Under the pieces are notes generated by a model. That model saw only the letters and a list, made by a program, of their open reading frames with translations, was not told the origin of the DNA and did no database searches. A DNA stretch of 64,000 bases from Plotosus lineatus (taxonomy: Eukaryota; Chordata; Actinopteri; Siluriformes; Plotosidae). The stretch lies in assembly GCA_024760905.1 (NCBI GenBank), contig CM045733.1, positions 20,626,001 to 20,690,000 of the forward strand, written 5' to 3'. A program made the position numbers and the translations under genes. The stretch's first letter is position 1. Each line of letters begins with the position of its first letter. Below are positions 44,468 to 56,143 of this stretch, in pieces.

Positions 44468-44468
44468 A

Positions 44469-44821
44469 GGGGCAGTGGTGGCCTCGTGGTGTAGCATGCT
44501 GAATCACTGATCCTAAGGTTGGGGGTTCAAGCCCCACTCACCACAGGTTGTCACGTTCCCCCCCCCCCCCCCCCTAGTGCGGCTAAGTGGGTTATCAAAG
44601 GCTGGCCATGTCTCTCGCTGTGTTCGATGTGAGGCATGTAAAAGAACCATTGCTGATTTTCAACAAGAGTAAGGCTGCAAAGCCATCAGCGTGTTTCCAC
44701 CCTGCGAATGCCTGTTGAGCTATACAGGGTGTACTCTGCCCTCGCCCGGAGTTGGCTGGGATGGGCACCAGCCTCCCCGCGACCCTAATTAGAATTAAGC
44801 CTTTACAGAAAATGAACTGAA
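44469..44821 (+). mobile_element. SINE family A, full length, tail type 1
   Basis: GGGGCAGTGGTGGCCTCGTG, GGGGGTTCAAGCCCCACTCA, a C-run at 44,557-44,574, and a tail with CCTAATTAGAATTAAGCC and AGAAAATGAACTGAA. CAGTTACA occurs close to both ends, a possible target duplication. Confidence 0.87.
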
Positions 44822-46229
44822 CAGTTACATTATTTGTTTCAAATGATTAAATACTGAATTGCAGGCATAAACATGTTTACTTCGAAAAGGTAAATTAGTT
44901 AACTACAAAATGCTTTTAAAGTGATCGTATTCTACTCAAACATTCAGAGAGATATGACCTGATCAGCTGAAACAAGTGGATTTTTAGAGTTCAGTCATTG
45001 ACACAAACTATTCTTAGAAATAGCTACTTGTAGACTTTGACCAAAAGCAAGGATTTTCTGGTGTAACTTAAGAACAGTCAATATAGTTCAGTCATTGGGT
45101 CAGACAAGTGTGATTCTGAATTTTTTTTTTTTTTTTCACAACAAATACTGAATAAGTTTGTCAATTTCTCTTTGAATGTTACATCAGTTACCAAGGAATT
45201 TCCCAATAAATAAATAAATACAAATAAACTATACATTGTTGTATTAGAAAAAAAAGTTTTTAGATGATAAAAATGTGTCCCCATTTATTCTGTTTATTAC
45301 TGCTGAGTACATTATTAGGAACACGAGGAGGAGGAGTGGAAAAAAAAATCAGAGATTTTTAAAATTATTATTATTGTGGATGCTTATATAGCGCAATTTC
45401 ATACACACGTATGCTCAAAGCGCATGAGACCCCTGCGCTCCGGATACCCGTCGCCACTGTATGTAAATAAAATCAAGAGTAAAGTTGTAAAATTACATAA
45501 GTTGTAATGTAAAAAGAAAAAGGTGTAATGTATAGCAGAAAAACAGTATTACTAGGAAAACAGTTTATATTATGAGTGAAAAAAGCCAGAATATAATGAA
45601 CAGAAGTAATGTTACAAGGAAGGGTGGAATATTAAGTCATAATGCTATGAAAAAAAGTTGTCATGTTAGGAGAGAAAGTCATTGAGTTACAGAGGTGAAA
45701 TGAGGAGAGTGGGTTGCCATCTCCATGAAATTGAGGAATGTGGATCATCTTCTTAAGAGCCACTTTGTTGTAGGATTCACAAATTTACTCTCATAACTTT
45801 ATTCTTGAAATCACAGAATGTTTTGATTCCCACGCTGACTCTGATACTCTAAGTTTATTTATGATTGGCTGATGAAAGATTTATATGTGTAGCCTGTCTG
45901 GTGCATTAAATCGAGTTATATTTCATGTTCGGCTGCATCCTGTTGCACTGGTGATAGTGATGATTGTGTGTAGCTTGTGGGGGGTGGTTGTGGCTTTTGG
46001 GATTATGCGGATTTTGAGCTTCTGGTGTGGAATGATTAACTAAAGTGGAACAAATTCAGTACTTGCTGCTGCTTTCGATGGAAGAATAATGTGTCCATCT
46101 GCTCTCGTACCTTACACAACCAATAAGGTTTGTAAAGTGGAATGGATCAAAAGGATGATCGGCGTTTCTGAGTGACCCATGGTAACAGATTATTTTAAAT
46201 TGACTGAGACAGTGAAGTTTGGCCATATT
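44822..46229. other. Unassigned intronic sequence
   Basis: 45,365-45,455 (GCTTATATAGCGCAATTTCA, GCTCAAAGCGCATGAGACCC) matches a widespread fish repeat motif in which a TATAGCGC and an AAAGCGC box are paired. The rest is unassigned. Confidence 0.45.
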
Positions 46230-46585
46230 TATTTATTCATTCATTCTTATCTGAATTGCTGAATCCTCATCAGAGTCATGGGGAGGCTGGTGCCCATCTC
46301 GGCCGACTCTGGGCAAGGGTGGTGTAAACCCTGGACAGCTTGCCGTTCCATTGCAAGGCCAACACTCACACAACCGTTTAAACGGTTTTCACACCTAGGG
46401 GCAATTTGGAACAGCCAATTAACCTACTGTGCATGTTTTTGGACTGTGGGAGGAAACCAGAGAACCCGGAGGAAACCCATGCAAGCACGGGGAGAACATG
46501 CAAACTCCACACAGAGCTGGGAAGCGAACCCGGGACCTTCTTGATGTGAGGCGGACGTGTGAACCACTACGCCACCGTGCTGCCT
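46230..46585 (-). mobile_element. SINE family B, full length
   Basis: Minus strand, from ATTCATTCATTCTTATCTGA to GAAGCGAACCCGGGACCTTC and CCACTACGCCACCGTGCTGC. One of the best-kept B copies. Confidence 0.88.
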
Positions 46586-47242
46586 TGTTTTATTTATTTA
46601 TTTCCCAAAAAAAAAAAAAAAAAAGAGATGTTTTTTTTTAAATTTTGAAATGCCTGTGAATGAACACCGATGTATGGAAAGACCAAGGGTTTTTCAAGCC
46701 AATCCAAGGCAGGTCAATGCAGTACCTTATTCTCTAAATTATGGAGATTTATACTGACTTGCTGTGACCAAAATCTTTTCTTAATACAGATCATGATGTT
46801 ACACATTTTCCTGAAGATATTTTTTAAAACTAAAGATTCAAATAAAACATTTTTTCAGCAAAAATTAAGAATGTAGAAGGTAAATAGGTAAGGAGTTTTG
46901 TTTAATGCTATGGTTGTCATGCTTAAGAGGTATGCTGAGGATGGTGTGGCCAGAGGTGGAGCTACACCCAATGGCTACTCGCCTAACAGTTGGTCATTCA
47001 GAAAAACAATGGTGGCTGCATTCTAATTACATCATCCAAATGGATCACTCAGTTACCGGGGTTGGGGGTTTAAAAGTTCAAAGCTAAATTTTCCCAAGTG
47101 ACTTAACGTTGGCTGGGACAAATTCAACATAGACATGATGCGATTCAAGCAATTACCAATCAGAGCTTAAATATAGATTCCTTTGATTGACAGAATTTTT
47201 CTGGAGGGAAACAACAAACACGAGCTTTATTAATCCATCCAC
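46586..47242. other. Unassigned intronic sequence
   Basis: Poly-A at 46,604-46,624. It may include the outer part of the transposon that donated the MADF fragment, but no inverted ends were identified. Confidence 0.4.
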
Positions 47243-47389
47243 ATGAACATGGAAGAAGAGCTCATTATTGCTGTCTCTAAATATCCTGTGCTTGATGGCT
47301 GCACACAGAAATTTTATAAGGTTGAAAACCGGAGACGCCATGCTTGGGTCCGGTTTTTGAAATGGCCGTTGTATATATTTATATAGGTT
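47243..47389 (+). pseudogene. MADF (Myb/SANT-like) domain fragment, probably PIF/Harbinger-derived
   Basis: 48 codons: MNMEEELIIAVSKYPVLDGC then TQKFYKVENRRRHAWVRFLK, ending at TAG. The pattern E-x-LI-x-AV-x-x-YPVL, then K-x-x-x-RR-x-AW, is that of the MADF domain, a DNA-binding module in the partner protein of PIF/Harbinger transposons and in related host factors. Only the first two helices are here. No transposase or termini were found, so the source is inferred. Confidence 0.6.
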
Positions 47390-48245
47390 TCACTCTTCCT
47401 GGTCCATATAATGCCCAAGAATCTCCACTTTATAGCTGGCCGATATAACGATGGTAATAATAAGCTGTATGTGATATGAGCAAAAATAAACTCAAATACG
47501 AGAAGATAATCAAAGCGCTCAAGGACCAACTGTCGGGAATGAGCCTGCCGCTGCTCAGTTTTACGCAAATTTTTTTTAAGTCTTTGGGGAGGTTACCTAA
47601 GCAACAAGAGCTGACCATGCTTCAGCAGTGAAGTGGTGCACTTCCCTTGTGAGGTAATGTCGCGTGTACTGAAGCAGCAAAGTGATTCAAACGAGGCTCG
47701 TCACTTCCTGTGTGAATGTGGCTTTCATGAAAAAAAGGTTGATTTCTCTTGAAATCCTGAAGTGCACTAAGTGGTTTTGTGATTAAATGCACTGAATGTT
47801 TGTGATTTTAGTACTGGGGAATAAACAGTAAAATCCAAATTGTAATACCATTATTACGAAATGTAAGGTACATGGTTATTTATTTACTTGTTTTTGTTAA
47901 ATTGTGTGAGTTTATTCACTGCAAAATGGAGGTGCTGTTCTGACCTGTGCTGTGCTTTAAACTGTGCACATCTGCCTTGAGTGGGGATGGTGGGAGGAAC
48001 ACACATTCTGTCCAGTCTTTTCCTTCCTCTTATTCTTTCTCCACACTTTGTCGTCTTTCCTTTGACATTCTTTGTGTTTCTGCTTTTCTACTCTGTCTAA
48101 ACTTATTATAGTTTAATCACATGATGATTAGTTGATACTACACTGCCATGATATACAGTAATATGCAGCTGGACAGAAAAATCGATTTCATTAATGAATT
48201 GAAATGTCTGGTTTAGGAAGATGTTTAAAATAAAACTGTGATTTA
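47390..48245. other. Unassigned intronic sequence
   Basis: No exon or repeat family recognised. Confidence 0.4.
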
Positions 48246-48781
48246 CTTTAAACCAGTGTTCCCATTAGGCCAAATTGGCCTGACAATGGCGCAAATAATT
48301 TTATATTGGCACAAGTAATTGGGTGATGTAACAATGAATCGATAAAATCGATTTTTAAAGCTGTTGGTGACAAATCTCGTTATTGATAAGTCTCACAATT
48401 ATTGCGTAATCAGTCACTACAGACGAATGTCACAGTGACGTATATTCAATGCATTATACAAACTACTGTAATATATCTTAGTCTGTTCTATTTAATGCAT
48501 TATTGGAACAGTACAGCAATATTCTAATGAATCGATACATCAGAAATTGTTTTTATCAATATATCGATAATATTATATTACCAAGAATGGGTTTTCAATG
48601 ACACCCCTAGAAGCAATAAAACAGACTGATTCTTTTGAATATACAATTTGCATGAAAATGAAATATATGAATTTTAATTTATAAATGTAAATTTAAGCTA
48701 TATACAAAATTAGCTAAAATTAAGTCAGCATTTGAGAACCAAACGGCATGTATAAAATTATATTAATAAATAATGACTGTG

Positions 48782-48783
<2 letters not shown>

Positions 48784-48814
<31 letters not shown>
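48784..48814. repeat. (CA)n microsatellite
   Basis: Immediately left of the first inverted Tigger-like copy. Confidence 0.9.
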
Positions 48815-49436
48815 AAACGGTCCCCAGCTTACGAACGAGTTTGGTTCCGGTCGGCTGTTCGTTAGATGAATTTGTTTGGAAGTTGTTACAGGGTGTTCTT
48901 TAGAGGGGAATGTATGTTTAAAGATTGTATAAGTCACCTATATGAGTTTGTACTGTATACAATCTCTCTCTCGCTCCTTCTCTCTACATAATCATCTGTA
49001 CATTATCAATATCATTATGTCCCATGTTTAAACTCCTGGTTCCTCTCAAGCACAGCACAGCGGATCTGATCAGATTTATACAGAGTTTCATTCTTATCCA
49101 GTTCATTATAATACTGGAGTCAATTTGTTTCTTCTTTGAAAGTTTTGGCAGGAGTTCAGAAATGTATCCATTCTGCTTCTCTTCCCAGACTTATGCAAGG
49201 TGTAAAGCAAGTGTCCACCATGCTCTTCTGCTGGAGCCTGGAATTAAGTGTACCTCAGGACAATGTTTAAACATATTTCATACTTATATTTATGATATAT
49301 CTTTGTATTGATTTTATTCCATTTCTATTTCTAATTGTTCTTCAATTTCATTTCACTTTGACTTTCGACCTCGGATAGCCCTGTTTGTATTGCCGGATGT
49401 TCGCAAAACGAATGTTCTTAAGATGGGGAGCGTCTG
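48815..49436. mobile_element. Tigger-like element, left arm of an inverted pair
   Basis: Starts about CGGTCCCCAGCTTACGAACG and ends CTTAAGATGGGGAGCGTCTG. The last ~100 bp are the exact reverse complement of the start of the copy at 50017. A 95-codon ORF (49024-49311) shows no recognised domain. Confidence 0.82.
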
Positions 49437-49440
49437 TCTC

Positions 49441-49530
49441 TCTGTGTGTGTGTGTGTGTGTGTGTGTGAGTTTGTATGTGTATGTGTGTGTATGTATGTG
49501 TCTATATATATATATATATATATATTCACA
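49441..49530. repeat. (GT)n(TA)n mixed microsatellite
   Basis: Its GTGAGTTTGTATGTGTATG part is mirrored at 49,955-49,980, extending the inverted repeat. Confidence 0.9.
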
Positions 49531-49532
49531 CA

Positions 49533-49865
49533 CAGTGGTACCTCACCTTACGAAAGACCCAGCAAATGAAAAATCCAGTTTACGAAAAGCATTTACCTAA
49601 TCTTTCCGTCTCTGGATAGTAAACAACGGTTGAGTGATATCGCAGTGGAATATGGCCAAACCCGTCGACCATTGGTATGATATTGAAGCAGAAGGAGGTC
49701 TTAAAAGGTATACTTTTATAACATTTAAAAGGTTTAGGGAGTAGTATTGGGGGCCTTGCAATGAATCAGGCCTTTTACATGTAAAATGTGGCTCAACTTA
49801 CGAAAAATGCAGGTTACGAAAACCACTTCTGGATCCGATTAATTTCGTAAGGTAAGGTACCACTG
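49533..49865. mobile_element. Tigger-like MITE (CAGTGGTACCTCACC family) at the centre of the inverted pair
   Basis: Ends CAGTGGTACCTCACCTTACG and TTCGTAAGGTAAGGTACCACTG (last base 49865). Homologous to the fragment at 26.9-27.1 kb. No ORF. Confidence 0.85.
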
Positions 49866-49974
49866 TGTGTATGTATGTATGTATGTATGTATGTGTGTGT
49901 GTGCATATATAGAAAGAAAGAAAGAAAATGTCCGGACGTGAAAAGTGAAATTGATACACACATACACACACAAA

Positions 49975-50015
<41 letters not shown>

Positions 50016-50016
50016 A
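49866..50016. repeat. (GTAT)n, (GAAA)n and (CA)n tracts
   Basis: Mixed simple repeats between the central MITE and the right arm. Confidence 0.9.
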
Positions 50017-50722
50017 CAGACGCTCCCCATCTTAAGAACATTCGTTTTGCGAACATCCGGCAATACAAACAGGGCTATCCGAGGTCGAAAGTCAAAGTGA
50101 AATGAAATTGAAGAACAATTAGAAATAGAAATGGAATAAAATCAATACAAAGATATATCATAAATATAAGTATGAAATATGATTAACATTATGCTGAGTT
50201 ACACTTAAAATTTCATTAGGCTTCGGCAGAAGGACGTGGCTGACACATACAGGCGGATCGCAATGTGCACACCTGATTCTACTCGCCAATCTACTTTGGT
50301 TTAAAGATGAGCAGTGTGCTCATCTCGGTGCTAGAAGATTGTCCCATTTCACGTCCTTGGTTTCCTGTGATCTTTCTGGCTCCTGGTTTCAGCACCGTGC
50401 TCACGAGCAGTGACTACGTTTTCCCTTTGCTCAGTCTCCTTCATTTTGTGTCCTGCTGAAAATTCCTGACCTCACAGTTTGCTTGATAATTTATGGTGCA
50501 TTTAGGTTTCCACCTTGTACCAATAAATGATAAATTCAACAGAATGAAATAAGATGATTATGCAGAGAGAGAGAGAGAGAGAGAGAGACTCATATAGGTT
50601 ACTGACACAAGCTTTAAACATACGTTTTCCTCTAAAGAATGCCCTGTAACGACTTACGAACAAATTAATCTCACGAACAGCACTTCGAAACGTGTCTTGT
50701 TCGTAATTTGGGGAGTGTCTGT
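50017..50722. mobile_element. Tigger-like element, right arm of the inverted pair
   Basis: Starts CAGACGCTCCCCATCTTAAG and ends GTAATTTGGGGAGTGTCTG before TA (50723-50724). It carries a segment related to family E (about 50,230-50,470: complement of CAGGAGCCAGAAAGATCACA, GACAATCTTCTAGCACCG, GTAGAATCAGGTGTGCAC) that the left arm lacks. Confidence 0.82.
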
Positions 50723-50996
50723 AATTTTTCTTGTCTAAATTTTTTAAATCAACACTTTTGTCTCCAGATGGCCCCAGATTTCATATTTCATTTGTAAGTT
50801 TTGAAAACTTTTCTGGCAGGGCCCCGCCAGAACCCCCTGCAGGAGGGGGATACCTCTTCTCACACCCTCCCAGCGCTTCTTGCAGTTAAACAAGCCACGC
50901 CATCAAGATTGACTGCAAATCAGCCAATGCCTCCAGCATTTGAACACAGTATTGGCACAAAGTTCAATTCTCCTTAATGGGAACACTGCTTCAAAC

Positions 50997-51530
50997 CTAG
51001 TTCAGTTACACAGAACAGACAAAATTCCCAAGATATTCTTATGTATTTATTTTTATTAGTTCTACACTGGACTGGTGCCTTGTCCCAAGTTTTCAAGAAA
51101 TGGCTTAATTCGAGAGATGTATGTGCTGTTCTTTGTGTGAATATGATTACAATATTAGTGGCTCCATGGTCACGGCTCTGGATTACAATTGTGGCAGTCC
51201 GGGGCATTCACATTTCTTGATTTTTTTTTTAGTAGAATTGCCATCTGATGAATCGGATTTCCTCTTGGGGACCATGGTAACGGTGGACATTAAATGAATG
51301 TAAAATTGTACTGTTAGAGATGTTACTGTGACGGTATCTAATCACTGAGTGTAGTGGTAAAATGCTGTGAGTGTGAGATGCTGGGATGTTATGCTGCCAC
51401 AACTACCTTATGCGCTGCGCTGCCGGAAATACACAGTAATCTCATAATAGGCATTTGCTAGACGTGGTCGTAAGTGCGGGTGTTCGTAACTCGCGTACAT
51501 TGTAACTCAGTTCATGTGGGTGTGTGTGTG
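50997..51530. other. Unassigned intronic sequence
   Basis: No exon or repeat recognised. Confidence 0.4.
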
Positions 51531-51536
51531 CGTATA

Positions 51537-52414
51537 CAGTGTTCACGTTTGCGTGCGTCCTTGCGTCCCTGACGCATGAAAATCCGTAGGGACGCATGGT
51601 GTCAAACCAATGTGCGTCCGCCGGACTCATTAATATTTTTCATCAATTTATGTAACATTGTCCCAAAACAGAAATATTTGCCAAAATATCTTGCGAAATC
51701 GGTCGATGCTTTGACAATACCGCCATATTTGTTTACCTTTCCGAGTGCGAGTTTTGCCTTCTGCGCTTTCGAGATATCGAATCGGGATCGTCTCGCGAGA
51801 TTTCGTCTGCTCACGTGATTTCGTCTGCTCGCCAGTGTTCATTCATTTCCGCTAGTTCTCGAGTGTTTAACGTGCAACATGCCTCCGAAAAAGTATTCAA
51901 AGTCGATTTAAAATCAGCGTAGATTAAGCAATTTTTTCTCAATGAACAAAGATTCAAACAGGGATAAAGAGAATGTCTTTGATGAAGAGGAAAATTGCGA
52001 AGACAAGCCACGAAAAAAGCGATCGTTTCAGCAACACTGGCTCAAACTTTACACGTGGTTGCGATATGTAGAGAACGACAACGACGAGGATTTTATGTAC
52101 TGTAGTGTATGCACGGAACACAACAAAGTTAATGGCATGAACAAAGTGACTAAAAATCGCAATTTTCAGAACACAACCTTATCGAGACAACTTCTCAGTT
52201 TTTAATTTTTGTTTTTATCTGTGAACCTAATAAACTTTTCATAAAATGATTGAATGAACTTTGTGTTGGCAATGATCTATTTGAAGTTCTATACATTTTC
52301 GGGCGAATCTTTTCCGTTATTTGACAGGACTCATTACTATTGCATTTGGACTCATACTTTCCCAACCTGCGAGTCCCTGGGACTCATAACTTTCTTGAGC
52401 AAAAATGAACACTG
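51537..52414 (+). mobile_element. hAT-like non-autonomous element encoding only a zinc-finger start
   Basis: Ends CAGTGTTCACGTTTGCG and GCAAAAATGAACACTG are short, imperfect inverted repeats. CGTATA occurs just outside both (51531-51536 and 52415-52420), shorter than the 8 bp typical of hAT but inside (TA)-rich DNA where slippage is likely. Includes an ORF with a TTF/BED-like finger and a downstream AATAAA-type signal (CCTAATAAAC, about 52,227). Confidence 0.72.
51879..52205 (+). pseudogene. TTF/BED-type zinc-finger N-terminus (ZNF862/KIAA1586-like hAT protein)
   Basis: A first short ORF reads MPPKKYSKSI then stops (TAA at 51909-51911). An uninterrupted ORF follows from 51942: MNKDSNRDKENVFDEEENCE, then PRKKRSFQQHWLKLYTWLRY, FMYCSVCTEHNK, NRNFQNTTLSRQLLSF and a stop. 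FQxxWLxxYxWLRY followed by CxxC is typical of the zinc finger at the start of hAT-derived ZNF862/KIAA1586-like proteins. The His usually found after LSR is Gln here, so zinc binding is doubtful. No RNase-H-like transposase domain follows. Confidence 0.7.
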
Positions 52415-52422
52415 CGTATATA

Positions 52423-52428
<6 letters not shown>

Positions 52429-52474
<46 letters not shown>
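52429..52474. repeat. (TA)n(CA)n microsatellite
   Basis: Lies between the hAT-like element and Tc1-like copy 2. Confidence 0.95.
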
Positions 52475-52476
52475 TA

Positions 52477-53048
52477 GTCCTAAAAAAATTAGCATATTGT
52501 GATAAAGTTCATTATTTTCTGCAATGTACTGAGAAACATTAGTGTTTCATATATTTTAGATTCATTACACACAACTGAAGTAGTTCAAGCCTTTTATTGT
52601 TTTAATATTGATAATTTTGGCAAAAAGTAAAGAAAAACCAAAAATCCCCATCTCAAAAGATTAGCATATTTCATCCGACCAATAAAAAAAGTGCTTTTAA
52701 TACAAAAAAAGTCAACCTTCAAATAATTATGTTCAGTTATTCACTCAATACTTGGCCGGGAATCCTTTTACAGAAATGACTGCTTCAATGGGGCGTGGCA
52801 TGGAGGCAATCGGCCTGTGGCACTGCTGAGGTGTTATGGAGGCCCAGGATGCTTCGATAGCGGCCTTAAGCTCATCCACAGTGTTGGGTCTGGTGTGTCT
52901 CAACTTTCTCTTCACAATATCCCACAGATTCTCTATGGGGTTCAGATCAGGAGAGTTGGCAGGCCAATTGAGCACAGTAATACCATGGTCAGTAAACCAT
53001 TTAGCAGTGGTTTTGGCACTGTGAGCAGGTGCCAGGTCGTGCTGAAAA
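52477..53048 (-). mobile_element. Tc1-like transposon copy 2, truncated
   Basis: One terminal inverted repeat is present (GTCCTAAAAAAATTAGCATA at 52477, TA before it). Homology stops in the middle of the transposase at about 53,048, after the codons for the second catalytic region, and the other end is absent. Confidence 0.9.
52745..53048 (-). pseudogene. Tc1-like transposase C-terminal part
   Basis: Uninterrupted frame with FQHDLAPAHSAKTTAKWF (second catalytic Asp present), NWPANSPDLNPIENLWDIVK (catalytic Glu), and VKGFPAKY at the end. The N-terminal HTH domains and first Asp are missing because the element is truncated. Residues upstream of the junction come from unrelated sequence. Confidence 0.88.
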
Positions 53049-54240
53049 AAAGCTGCCACTGTTGGGCCCTTGAGTAAGGCTCTTGGCCCACAACTTGGGA
53101 GTTCCACATTGCGTAAATGTATTGAATCGTTTATTTGTTTAAAAAAAATAAATTGGAATCATGGTTGTAGATTGAAAAGTCAAATGGGAGGTTTTGTTTT
53201 TGCCGCCACATCGCCCAGTCCTACAGTGATACTTACTCGGATTATATTTCCAAGTCTTTCCAACCTTTCTGCATTTTATATCAGAATACGTACTTCAGTT
53301 TAACACCAGTAAGCTAGTTTGAGTTATAACTCTCAAACAGCAGTTTTCCTACTAAAATTGAAAATGACCCAATCAGGATTTTTCTATATACTTTATTACT
53401 ACTTTATTACTAATATAACTTACTAATATATATTACTAATGTGATGGATGGGAAGGTGCAGCTCACTCCCCCCTCGCCATACATTTTTTTTCTACTGGTT
53501 TGGAAATCGAGCCAGTGATCTTTTGGTCCAGGCTATGGCTGCCCCCAAAGCCGAATGTGAATGTGCAAAAATCTGCAGAGGGGCTTTTAAACTGATGCCT
53601 CTTTGAGCCACATCCCTTCCTCTCAACAGGATCATGACTAGGTTTCCACAGTTCCTTCACTTTCTGTGAAGGGTAAATGGAGAATGGTTTGAGTTCATTT
53701 ATTGTATATATCTGTGTAATCACTGTAAACACATCAGTCAATTCCCTCCACCTCAACACGGGTGGCTTTCTTTTGTTGGCATAAAAAGCCATCTTTTGTA
53801 TAATATTAGCGATAATGATGATAACTAAATAATTTAATACTTAAATAATGGGTATGAGGCTCCCACTTAATGAATTTTTCTTAAACAGTACAGTACTTTG
53901 TAATGCATTAGTGCAGAATCACCTCAGAATTCACCAGCCAGTGAAGTTTTTGCTGTTCGTGTTGCCAGCAAGCAGTTTCTGACTGTCCAGCTTATATTAT
54001 TATTACATCCTCCCACACACTCTTTAAAGCTGGTGGAAATGCTTTTCAAATGCGCATCCTGTGTTGTTGGCTTTTTTTAGGCTGTAACATGTTGATGATT
54101 AAATATTCTATCGTGACTCTTTAAACTATTAAATCACAAGCAGAGAAAAAAAATTCATACCACACAATCCCACTAGTGTCTCATTCCTCATGCAGTATAT
54201 TTTTTATTATTCATCCTGCTTTTTTTCTTTCACTGTTTCC
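53049..54240. other. Unassigned intronic sequence
   Basis: Repeat-poor. Starts with a tRNA-repeat-like bit (GGGCCCTTGAGTAAGGCTCT). No exon recognised. Confidence 0.4.
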
Positions 54241-54247
54241 TTCTTCT

Positions 54248-54300
54248 ACGATGGCCTGGTGAGCTGTCCAGGGTGTCATCAGAAAATGAATGAATGAATA
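54248..54300 (+). mobile_element. SINE tail remnant with internal deletion
   Basis: CGATGGCCTGGTGAGCTGTC, CAGGGTGT, then directly CAGAAAATGAATGAATGAAT. About 80 bp of the usual tail is missing. Confidence 0.7.
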
Positions 54301-55533
54301 TTTCCTTCTTTTCAATTTCTTCAGCATCCTACATTCTTCCTCTTCTGTAACCTGAAGTTTGTATATTGTCCTCTCTCACACCAACAGAAGCTGTGGATGA
54401 GAGTGATGAAGCCAGACGTCCCAGAGCTACTCTCACAAGCACTGTGTAGGCGTGCTGAACATAAAGTATTAATCCAGACATGAACAACTGGGATTTCTGT
54501 ACATAACTGTTTTACTTTCTGACACTGTTTATAACTATCCTGATGCCAAGCTGCTTGGTTTTATGTAACATGCACCGTTATAGTCTGAAATTTTGCTGCA
54601 CTGCAATGTAGAGCTGAACATCAGGGCTTGTTATGTTGATTTGTTATATCTCTGATTGATGTCTGTATTAAAAAACACAGCAATCAGGCTAAGCCACGTG
54701 TAATCACAGACCTCTCATTAAAGTCTTCTGCATGTGTGAGGTGCTGCACCATCAGAGTTTGTCTCAGTCAGAAGCAGCGAGGATGGGCACATGTTCAACG
54801 TGGGGGAGATTCAAATGGAAACAGGAAGTCTTTCATATCTTCGTCTGAAGGTTCTTTAGACACACAAACCTCACATCTTAGATGTCCTGAGTTTCCCTCG
54901 TCATTTCTTTTGATGGGAGTGAACTCATAAAAGCCGTCCACTTTCCTGTTAGGTGTGGAATTACACCTTCACTAAGCCTCACTCAGCCTGGCTGCTGTCA
55001 AGTTCACCAAACTTGCACTAAACAAACTGACTGTTGTCTGTGTCTCTCTCTCTCTCTCGCTCTCTCACCTCACTCTCTCACTCACACACACACACACACG
55101 CACACGATTGCTCTGCTGGTTTTAAGGTGTTGGGTTTCTGCTTTATAACAGGGTGTATGCCAAACTAATGTCTAAAGTGTCTGAGGGCTGCTGGAAAAGC
55201 ATAACAAAGAATAACGGCAGTGCGGTTGGGAAACATTACATGCAGAGACAAATGTGGTGCCCACCTCTGCAGTGACCGAGCAGTCTTGCTGTGTAGGTGG
55301 AGAAAGGAATTGGCAGGACTTTGACTTTTTGTAAACAAACAAAAATAAAACAAATAACATGGAGCATGTCTTTTGGGCATTATTTAACTAGATTTCCCAG
55401 CGGTAAGGTGGAAACGGCCCATTTTTAAATTAAGTAGCTTGGAAAGAAGGAAAATGTTTTATTGAGTAGAGAATAAAACACATTGTTTCCTTTTCATGAA
55501 GTTAGGAGTTTATAAGAACCCTGGAGGGACTTT
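54301..55533. other. Unassigned intronic sequence with (CT)n(CA)n
   Basis: (CT)n and (CA)n at 55,042-55,105. No exon recognised. Confidence 0.4.
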
Positions 55534-55738
55534 TACAGACACTCCCCAACTTACGTTTTTAATTGGTCCAGGACAGCTGAACGTAAGTTGAAAGCGAACG
55601 TAAGTTGTTACAGTGACGTATGACGCTCATACTATACTATACATCCATAAATTCTATTACCATATCTCATAAAACACCCCTAAATCAATTATTATAAACA
55701 TAACATTGTAAAATAATATCAAATATATCAAATAATTT

Positions 55739-56078
55739 CTTTTTTCCTTTTGGCTTTTTCCCTTTCTCGCGAGTCGCCACAGTGAATCATCTGATTCGCA
55801 CATTTGATTTGGCAGAGGTCTTTACGTCGGATGCCCTTCCTGTCACAACCCTTTAGCAAGGGATAGAAACACGCTGACGCTTTGCAGCTACTCTTTACGA
55901 AAGTCAGCAATGGTTCTTTTACATGCCTCTCACCATAGACAGTGAGAGACATGGCCCGCCTTTGATAACCCAGTTAGCTGCACTGGGGGGGGGACAGTGA
56001 CAACCCTGTGGGGACTCGAACCCCCAACCATAGGATCAGCGATCCTGTGCTCTATCCACTAGACCACCACTGCCCCAA
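55739..56078 (-). mobile_element. SINE family A with RTE-type tail, with target duplication
   Basis: Minus strand. RTE tail (TTTTCCTTTTGGCTTTTTCC, CGAGTCGCCACAGTGAATCA), body, and head (GGACTCGAACCCCCAACCAT). ATATCAAATAAT flanks it on both sides (just before 55,739 and just after 56,078). Confidence 0.92.
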
Positions 56079-56143
56079 AAATATCAAATAATATCAACAT
56101 TAATTTCAAATAAGTCACTTATTTATACCGAGTCACTTTACAT

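Larger units (their letters stand above)
48254..50988. mobile_element. Large hAT-bounded nest
   Basis: Outer ends CAGTGTTCCCATTAGGCC and TCCTTAATGGGAACACTG are inverted repeats. CTTTAAAC (48246-48253) and CTTCAAAC (50989-50996) agree at 7 of 8 bases, consistent with a hAT target duplication. Inside are a CGATAAAATCGAT-containing relic (48.33-48.61 kb), two Tigger-like copies in inverted orientation, a central 333-bp element and a family E segment. No hAT transposase ORF remains. Confidence 0.78.
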
